NCBI GenBank assembly: GCA_026990885.1
Contig: JALXCO010000227.1
Span: 1 to 12,115, forward strand
Reading direction: 5' to 3'
Source: Desulfurococcales archaeon
Lineage (GTDB): Archaea > Thermoproteota > Thermoprotei_A > Sulfolobales > AG1
Length of the DNA stretch: 12,115 nt
The notes beneath the pieces were generated by a model, which was not told the origin of the DNA, did not search any database, and saw nothing but the letters and a program-made list of their open reading frames with translations. The translations under genes and the position numbers were made by a program. How positions within the stretch are numbered: the stretch's first letter is position 1; every line of letters starts with the position of its first letter. Shown here piece by piece: positions 6,745-12,115 of this stretch.

Positions 6745-7989
6745 CTAAGGGGTTATCTTGAGTGCTTCAGCAGCTGCTCTTGCTTTCCGTCTAGCCTCCT
6801 CTATGCTGGATCCTCTAGCTATAGCGACAGCCATTCTCCTGCCTCTATAGGTTTTCGGTTTGCCAAAGATTCTTAGCTCGAGATCGTCGATTGCCAGAAC
6901 CCTAGATAGCCCTCGATACCTTGGAGAGTCCAGGTTCTCGTGGTCCGTATATATAGCGTGGCTTGCTGCAGGCGAAACTATCTTTATGCTTGGTATAGGT
7001 AGGTTTAGAGCTGCTCTGAGATGGAGAGCGAACTCGCTTAGGTTTTGAGAGGCTATGGTCACCAACCCGGTATCGTGGGGTCTTGGAGCTACTTCGCTAA
7101 CCAGTATGTCTCCTTTTCTAGTTATGAAGATCTCAACGCCATATACCCCTAAACCGCCAAGCGAGCTAGCTATCTTCTCAGCGTAGCTTTTAGCCTGATC
7201 CAGTTCTTTTCTAGATCTTGTGGATGGCTGCCATGATTCTATATAGTGGAACTCGCCATATCTCCAATGCTCTATAGGCTCCAAAGCAACTGTTTCAATA
7301 TCTAGATCTGCATTAACATACCGCAGCGCAAGAACAGTTAGTTCTGTCTCAAGATCGACATACTCCTCAACTATAACCCTCCTGCTTGAGCCCCTGCTGT
7401 GGGAGATTGAGTATTCATAGATCTCTCTAAACCTTTGCTCTGGGATCGGCTCCCTAACCACTATATGGCCGTGTCCGCTGCTACTCATTTCGGGCTTGAT
7501 TATGCATGGATACCCTATCTTTTCACATATTTCCCTAGCCTCATAATAGTTGCTCGCTACACCGTAGCTTGTTGTGGGTAGATTCAGCTTCTTTGATATG
7601 TATTCCCTCAGATCTATCCTGTTCATAGCTATCTTGACGGCCTTAGCGTTGGGGGTTATTCTGTATCCTTCTTCCTCCAGCTCCATCAAGGCCTCGGTGT
7701 TTATCGCCTCGATCTCTGGTATGATTGCGTCTGGACCCTCGCTTCTAGCCACCTTTACTATAGAATCCTTATCCAGCATATCTATAACATATGATTTAGA
7801 CGCGACATGCATTGCGGGCGCATTGGCGTATCTATCTATAGCTATAACCTCTACGCCTAGCTTATGTGCTTCTAAAGCGATCTCCTTGCCCAGCTCACCG
7901 CTACCTAACAGCATTATTTTTGTTGCGGACTTTGATCCTGAAGTGCCTATAGTATCTCTTATGTGGTTTCTTACTATAGATCTATTCAT
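6745..7989 (-). CDS. purT: formate-dependent phosphoribosylglycinamide formyltransferase (GAR transformylase 2)
   Basis: PurT, an ATP-grasp enzyme, joins formate to GAR with ATP to give FGAR, avoiding formyl-tetrahydrofolate. The first motif, MLLGSGELGKE (26-36), and IDRYANAPAMHVA (51-63) are PurT-like; PurK has an LGGGQLG-type motif at the same place. ATP-grasp features follow: a Gly-rich loop SSSGHGH (169-175; His where PurT of E. coli has Lys, as I recall), EEYVDLETE (208-216) and the metal-binding VSEVAPRPHDTG (297-308). The C-terminal GRRMAVAIARG (383-393) is also typical. The 414 residues are slightly longer than the bacterial form because of about 12 extra N-terminal residues before TIGTSGSKSATKI. 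ATG start with GGGTG eight nt upstream. A 20-bp gap separates it from purD, the widest in the operon. Confidence 0.94.
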   Translation of the reverse strand: MNRSIVRNHIRDTIGTSGSKSATKIMLLGSGELGKEIALEAHKLGVEVIAIDRYANAPAMHVASKSYVIDMLDKDSIVKVARSEGPDAIIPEIEAINTEALMELEEEGYRITPNAKAVKIAMNRIDLREYISKKLNLPTTSYGVASNYYEAREICEKIGYPCIIKPEMSSSGHGHIVVREPIPEQRFREIYEYSISHSRGSSRRVIVEEYVDLETELTVLALRYVNADLDIETVALEPIEHWRYGEFHYIESWQPSTRSRKELDQAKSYAEKIASSLGGLGVYGVEIFITRKGDILVSEVAPRPHDTGLVTIASQNLSEFALHLRAALNLPIPSIKIVSPAASHAIYTDHENLDSPRYRGLSRVLAIDDLELRIFGKPKTYRGRRMAVAIARGSSIEEARRKARAAAEALKITP

Positions 7990-8009
7990 AGATCGGACAC
8001 CCTACATGT

Positions 8010-9449
8010 TTATAAGGATCTGTACAAAAGATCATTCTCCCTCCTATATCTATAAACCTTCCTGGCCAGTTCAGCCTGCTCTATCCTTTTACTTAGTAGA
8101 GTCTTTGATCCTATATCCCTTCTATAGAAGAATCTCCATCCATCAAGAGACTCAACATGTTCTAAGGCCAGATTGGCTTTCTGCGAGGCCTCCTCGATCG
8201 AGTATCCATAGCATGAGACCTCTAGTGCTCTAGATCCTGTTGTAAGCATGTTTCCTGAATCATCTATATATACACCGGAGTAAAGTGTGTAGCATCCCAA
8301 CCTATCTATTTCTTTCTCGTTCACCTTGATTGGGTGTTCTATGGCTATAGATCTATTTCCAGGATACCCTTTAGGTGCTATTGCTTTAACCACTGTAGCT
8401 ATATCCTCTTTTATCTCTATCTTTGCTTTTGACAGCTTTCTATCTACAGCGTATTCAAATAGTTCGAGTATGTCTGTTTCCAGTATGGGTAGGAGGTTAG
8501 ATATTTCTGGGTCACCGAATCTGCTGTAGTACTCTATCACTGTAGGGCCGTATTGAGATGTAAGCATCATTTGGGCGGATAAAACGCCTGTATATAGCTC
8601 TCCAGCGTCTTTTTGGAGCGCATCGATCGTTTTGCGTATTATCGATATGCTCTCCTCATACTCGGCTGAGGTTATAAAAGGTAAAAGATATCCTGGCCCT
8701 TGAATGCTTCCCATGCCCCCTGTTTCTGGGCCCAGATCCATTTCGAATGCGTGTGGGTGATCCTGAATTACTGGTAGAGGCAGAACTGTGGATCCGTCGG
8801 TTATGGTCATTATTGTGTATTCTACGCCCTCCAGTCTTTCCTCTATCAGTATTTTATAGTCTATATCCCTATAGCTGGCCATTATATTTGCCACTATCTC
8901 CCTTGCATGCTCTATCCTTGCCTCTCTCTTGGATTCTTTAAGGTATTCTTGAAAGTCCGATATGACCTTCACTCCTTTGCCCCCTGCCTGTCTAGCTGGT
9001 TTAAGCACTACATCGCCTGATCTCTCTATGTGGTCTAGGGCCTCATCCAGATCCTTGAATGCGTTATAGCGTACTCTTCCTGGGATCCTATATCTCTCCA
9101 TTAGGGACCTCATATAGACTTTACTCTTCTCTATCTCTGCCAAGGCTCTAGTTGCTCCAAACACCGGGAAGCCGTGGCTTTTCAGTAGGTCTACGTAGCC
9201 TTTAAACTGGTATTCTTCTGGCCCAACAATAATTAGGTCTGGGCTTATTTCGTTAACTATATGAAGGGCTATCTCTGGGTTCAGATCTCTATAAGCAATG
9301 ACTTTTCCGCCTGATCTTTCTGCTACCCTAAGCAGTCCTGGATTTCTATATGTAGCTATATTATAGATCTTGGGATCTCTACCGCTTCGCAGCAACATTA
9401 AAGCTATTGCATGCTCCCTTGCGCCCTCACCAATTATAGCTACCTTCAA
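8010..9449 (-). CDS. purD: phosphoribosylamine-glycine ligase (GAR synthetase)
   Basis: PurD joins phosphoribosylamine and glycine with ATP, the second pathway step. The 479-residue ATP-grasp protein opens with VAIIGEGAREHA (3-14), then GPEE (76-79), EIEKSKVYMR (105-114), VVLKPARQAGGKGV (147-160), EERLEGVEYT (203-212), PVIQDHPHAFE (226-236), GPETGGMGS (240-248) and IEYYSRFGDPE (305-315). In that last motif many PurD proteins have Asn where Tyr308 stands here (IEFN.RFGDPE), a position next to the metal-binding Glu. The start is TTG, overlapping the stop of the upstream purF-like gene as TTGA; two overlapping GGTG sites precede it. It directly follows the PurF pair that supplies its unstable substrate. 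Confidence 0.94.
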   Translation of the reverse strand: MKVAIIGEGAREHAIALMLLRSGRDPKIYNIATYRNPGLLRVAERSGGKVIAYRDLNPEIALHIVNEISPDLIIVGPEEYQFKGYVDLLKSHGFPVFGATRALAEIEKSKVYMRSLMERYRIPGRVRYNAFKDLDEALDHIERSGDVVLKPARQAGGKGVKVISDFQEYLKESKREARIEHAREIVANIMASYRDIDYKILIEERLEGVEYTIMTITDGSTVLPLPVIQDHPHAFEMDLGPETGGMGSIQGPGYLLPFITSAEYEESISIIRKTIDALQKDAGELYTGVLSAQMMLTSQYGPTVIEYYSRFGDPEISNLLPILETDILELFEYAVDRKLSKAKIEIKEDIATVVKAIAPKGYPGNRSIAIEHPIKVNEKEIDRLGCYTLYSGVYIDDSGNMLTTGSRALEVSCYGYSIEEASQKANLALEHVESLDGWRFFYRRDIGSKTLLSKRIEQAELARKVYRYRRENDLLYRSL

Positions 9450-10744
9450 CTCTCACCCACCTTGAGGGGGTATCTACCTGTGAAGCAACCTAGGCATGGA
9501 GCTAGATTGTATCTCTTGAAATGCTCCTCGATGTCTCTTGCGGCTAACCACGTTACTGTATCTGCCTCAATGTATCTTCTTGCTTCATCGTCTGTTGCTT
9601 TTGATGAGAGGAGATTTTCTTGGTTCGGGAGATTAACCCCGTAGGGGCATTTATGCTTGATTTTTGGGCTTCCTATTACTACGTGTATTTCTCTCGCTCC
9701 AGCCTTGTTTCTTATGATCTTTATTGTGTTTCTTAGGGTTTCCCCGCTGACCAGGCTATCGTCTATTAATGCTATGTTTCTGTCTCTATAGATCTTTTTT
9801 ACCGGATTCAGCTTTAGCTGTATACCTATTATCCTCTCTCTAGGGTCGCTTGTTGCTATGGTTCTTATCTTCTGCCCTGTCGCTACAAAGCCGTATTCGA
9901 TAGGTTTTCTAGTTGCGTTTGAGTAGCCTATTGCGTAGGGTATAGCTGTATCCGGGATCCCCACTACAATATCTATGTTTTTATGTCTCGATCTGTATCC
10001 AAGCAGCTCTCCAAGCTCTCTTCTAAACTCATATATGTTTACACCATCCATCTCGGAGTCTGGTCTGGCTAGATATATATACTCAAACGAGCACACTGTT
10101 CTTTGCGTGTGATTGGTGGTTTTTATAGACTCAAAAATGTCCTGTGCTACATATATCGCTTCTCCTGGATACAGAGATCTTTTAACCTCTCCACCCAAGA
10201 TCTCTATTGGTGCTGTTTCAGTAGAGACTATAGCTAGATCAAATCCGTAGCCCCCTAAAGCCAAATGCTTGATTCCTGGATACGATCTATAAGCGAGCAT
10301 CTCGCCCTTATTAGAGATCATCAATAATGTGAAGGCACCGGTATAGTCCGTAATTATCTCTCTAAACAATCCTGGTAGATCTCTCTTAAAGCCTATCTTC
10401 CCCATTAATCTATCTCCGATCTCTCTAGCCATACCTCTAATGTGTCCATCAACTATTATAGCTATCTGGATCCCTTCTCTAGATATCAATATGGACTCCA
10501 TGCTGTCTGTGGATGATATAGCCCCTATACCGATCCATCCTTTAACGCTATCTAGCTCTAGATCCTCGAGCTTTCTTGACGCATCGCTCCCCCGGATAGT
10601 TATTTTCTTCAATGAGACTCCATCACCTATGTATATGTCTATCTTTTCCTTTCCACGATGCTGGAGCGCTAGCAACCCGTACTTTATGAATCTTCCTATA
10701 TTCCAGACCTTATCGAAAGCAACTATACCGATCAAGCCTGTCAT
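9446..10744 (-). CDS. divergent PurF-like protein with Thr in place of the N-terminal Cys nucleophile
   Basis: The 432 residues align along their whole length with amidophosphoribosyltransferase: an N-terminal Ntn glutaminase domain and a C-terminal PRPP-using domain. The usual MCGI(I/V)GI start is MTGLIGI here, so Thr2 replaces the catalytic Cys. Other glutaminase marks are also gone: GHVRYSTTG of the neighbouring purF is GIGAISSTD (72-80) and FNGNI is VDGHI (98-102). LQHRG (27-31) survives. The PRPP site is kept but altered, IDDSLVSGET (327-336) against VDDSLIRGTT. All four cysteines expected for the PurF Fe-S cluster are present: C218, C366, C417 and C420 (CLGCFTGRYP). The ATG lies 4 bp after the purF stop, with GGGTG seven nt upstream. 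It could be an ammonia-dependent synthase, a regulatory partner of PurF, or a phosphoribosyltransferase of other use. Confidence 0.88.
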   Translation of the reverse strand: MTGLIGIVAFDKVWNIGRFIKYGLLALQHRGKEKIDIYIGDGVSLKKITIRGSDASRKLEDLELDSVKGWIGIGAISSTDSMESILISREGIQIAIIVDGHIRGMAREIGDRLMGKIGFKRDLPGLFREIITDYTGAFTLLMISNKGEMLAYRSYPGIKHLALGGYGFDLAIVSTETAPIEILGGEVKRSLYPGEAIYVAQDIFESIKTTNHTQRTVCSFEYIYLARPDSEMDGVNIYEFRRELGELLGYRSRHKNIDIVVGIPDTAIPYAIGYSNATRKPIEYGFVATGQKIRTIATSDPRERIIGIQLKLNPVKKIYRDRNIALIDDSLVSGETLRNTIKIIRNKAGAREIHVVIGSPKIKHKCPYGVNLPNQENLLSSKATDDEARRYIEADTVTWLAARDIEEHFKRYNLAPCLGCFTGRYPLKVGES

Positions 10745-10748
10745 AGCT

Positions 10749-12115
10749 CTACACCCTTCTATAAAATACTTTTTCTAATCGATCTATATTGAGATCCTTG
10801 ATAGGGTATCTCCCAGTAAAGCATGCCATGCATAGGGAGCATAGGCCTGTAGCTAGATGAAGGTCCTCGACGTCGAGGTATTTTAAAGAGTCTGCACCTA
10901 TTATTCTCTCCACATCCTTAACGCTTCTGCCCCCTCCCGCGATCAGCTCTCTCCTTGTTGGGAAATCGATCCCCATGAAGCACGGGTACCTTATTGGGGG
11001 GCTAGCTATCCTCACATGTATCTCTCTGGCTCCTTTTCTCCTCAAGATCCTAATTAGCTTCCTTATAGTTGTGCCCCTTATAAGCGAGTCATCCACCAAT
11101 ACTATGTTCTTTCCTGATATGGATGTCCTGATAGGGTTGTATTTGAGGTCTGATATTTCATCCCTCTGAGATGGAGGCATTATGAATCCTCGACCTATAT
11201 ATCTGTTCCTCATCAAGCCCTCGTCTATGGGTATTCCAGTAGCTCTACTGTAGCCTATAGCGGCGCTTCTACCGCTGTCTGGGACAGGCACTATGATATC
11301 TGCATCAATATCGTCGCTCCCCCCTAATAGCTCCCCCATCCTTATTCTTGCTCTATGCACCTCTACGTTATTGAACACCGTGTCTGGCCTCGAGAAATAT
11401 ATGTACTCGAATGAGCATGGGGAGTGTCTGGATTGGCTTTCTGCCTTGGTAATCTCTATCGAGGTCCCGTCGAACGAGACGATCTCTCCTGGATAGAGCT
11501 CTCTCCATACATCGATCCCTATCGAGTCCAGAGCCGAGCTCTCTGACGCAGCTATAAAGCTGTCCCCATCATAGGAGTAGGCTAGGGGTTTGAATCCATA
11601 TGTATCTTTAGCCAATACTATTCTCGGCTCGTTGCTTAATAGGGCTAGGCTGTAGCTACCTCTAACTATATAGGGGAGCTGCTTAACTGCCTCAACGAGG
11701 TCTCGGTAATCCCTATATAGAGCCTTAATGAGCTCAACAAGCACGGATGTATCGCTTCTATAGTTCTTCTTCAGCAGATCTCTAGATATATCCATGTAAT
11801 TTATTATATTACCATTGAAAGCCAGTGCTAAACGCGTTCTACCTTCCTTAACCACCACGGGCTGCGATCCTTCACCATATATATAGCTACCTGTAGTAGA
11901 GTACCTAACATGCCCTATAGCATAATCCGAAAACACCCCATCTATAGCTAGCCGACTCAGTAGCTGATGCACGTATCCTGGGGCCACAACACTCTTTATC
12001 TCGCCGCCTTCTGTAGCTACAGCGATACCTGCCGACTCCTGCCCTCTATGCTGTAGCTCTATAAGCAGGTTATAGACGTATCTCACAGCGTTTCTCTCTA
12101 CATAAGCTGAAGCGA
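10749..12115 (-). CDS. purF: amidophosphoribosyltransferase, 5' end cut by the right window edge
   Basis: PurF commits PRPP to purines by making phosphoribosylamine from glutamine-derived ammonia. The frame stays open to the window edge: upstream of the GTG at 12086 it reads ASAYVERNA, continuous with the family sequence, so that GTG is not the start, and the N-terminal Met-Cys and roughly ten further residues lie outside. Visible motifs (residues counted from the codon at 12113) are LQHRGQESAG (20-29), GHVRYSTTG (67-75), FNGNI (99-103), VPVPDSGRSAAIGYS (275-289), NRYIGRGFI (303-311) and the PRPP loop VDDSLIRGTT (340-349). Fe-S type cysteines are C233, C378, C428 and C431 (CMACFTGRYP), with an extra Cys425. 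All glutaminase and transferase marks that can be seen are intact, in contrast to the next gene. Confidence 0.95.
   Translation of the reverse strand, partial: ASAYVERNAVRYVYNLLIELQHRGQESAGIAVATEGGEIKSVVAPGYVHQLLSRLAIDGVFSDYAIGHVRYSTTGSYIYGEGSQPVVVKEGRTRLALAFNGNIINYMDISRDLLKKNYRSDTSVLVELIKALYRDYRDLVEAVKQLPYIVRGSYSLALLSNEPRIVLAKDTYGFKPLAYSYDGDSFIAASESSALDSIGIDVWRELYPGEIVSFDGTSIEITKAESQSRHSPCSFEYIYFSRPDTVFNNVEVHRARIRMGELLGGSDDIDADIIVPVPDSGRSAAIGYSRATGIPIDEGLMRNRYIGRGFIMPPSQRDEISDLKYNPIRTSISGKNIVLVDDSLIRGTTIRKLIRILRRKGAREIHVRIASPPIRYPCFMGIDFPTRRELIAGGGRSVKDVERIIGADSLKYLDVEDLHLATGLCSLCMACFTGRYPIKDLNIDRLEKVFYRRV

Noticed and set aside
6745..7989. Calling this ATP-grasp gene purK because it neighbours purE
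   Set aside because: LLGSGELGKE, APRPHDTG and GRRMAVAIARG are PurT motifs; PurK has an LGGGQLG-type start and is usually shorter.
7574..8233. A 219-codon open frame on the plus strand
   Set aside because: It lies antisense to purT and purD, both with strong family motifs in the opposite strand; its Ser/Ile/Leu-rich translation is what the antisense of such genes gives, and it has no recognisable domain.
9446..10744. Calling the second purF copy a pseudogene
   Set aside because: The frame is uninterrupted at full length, has a good ribosome site, and keeps all four Fe-S cysteines and the PRPP-loop core, which decay would not spare selectively.
10749..12086. Taking the GTG at 12086 as the purF start
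   Set aside because: The frame continues upstream to the window edge with family-like sequence (AYVERNA), and a start there would lack the essential N-terminal Cys; the gene is cut by the edge.
1..12115. CRISPR arrays, tRNA or rRNA genes, insertion sequences, long repeats
   Set aside because: Nearly all of the window is coding sequence with purine-pathway motifs; I saw no regularly spaced repeats, no terminal inverted repeats with a transposase and no tRNA-like fold outside the genes.

Overview
The window reads as part of a hyperthermophilic archaeal chromosome, most likely a crenarchaeote (Thermoproteota). The signs are: PurP-type formate-dependent AICAR formylating enzymes, which are archaeal; GMP synthase split into two genes (an archaeal habit); Arg codons that are almost all AGA/AGG and heavy use of ATA for Ile; GGTG-type Shine-Dalgarno sites before genes inside the operon; and a first gene with no such site behind an AT-rich TATA-like box. 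I cannot fix the order or genus from the sequence alone.

Layout. Positions 1-92 are a short AT-rich intergenic/promoter region, with a possible divergent gene start running off the left edge. Positions 93-1169 (+) hold a PurP paralog (here purP1) as a free-standing gene. From 12115 down to 1189 (-) runs one tightly packed purine operon in the order purF (5' end cut off by the right edge), a divergent second purF-like gene, purD, purT, purE, purM, a second purP (here purP2), purB, guaAa, guaAb. Gaps are 20 bp or less, and most junctions are ATGA/GTGA/TTGA overlaps. purP1 and guaAb converge, 19 bp apart, and the likely T-tract terminator of the operon lies inside the 3' end of purP1. There is no gene-free stretch longer than about 100 bp.

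Together the genes cover PRPP to phosphoribosylamine (PurF), GAR (PurD), FGAR with formate (PurT), FGAM to AIR (PurM), AIR to CAIR (PurE), SAICAR to AICAR and adenylosuccinate to AMP (PurB), AICAR to FAICAR with formate (PurP), and XMP to GMP (GuaAa/GuaAb). Both formyl transfers shown here use ATP-grasp, formate-dependent enzymes, so this part of the pathway needs no formyl-folate. Not in the window: FGAM synthase (PurSQL), PurK, PurC, an IMP cyclohydrolase, GuaB and PurA.

The most unusual point is that two enzymes occur as pairs of one motif-complete and one altered copy. The second PurF has Thr in place of the N-terminal Cys nucleophile and has lost other glutaminase residues, but keeps all four Fe-S cysteines. 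The operonic PurP2 has a rewritten ATP-binding loop, while the free-standing PurP1 keeps it intact. Family comparisons here rest on remembered motifs, not on database searches.
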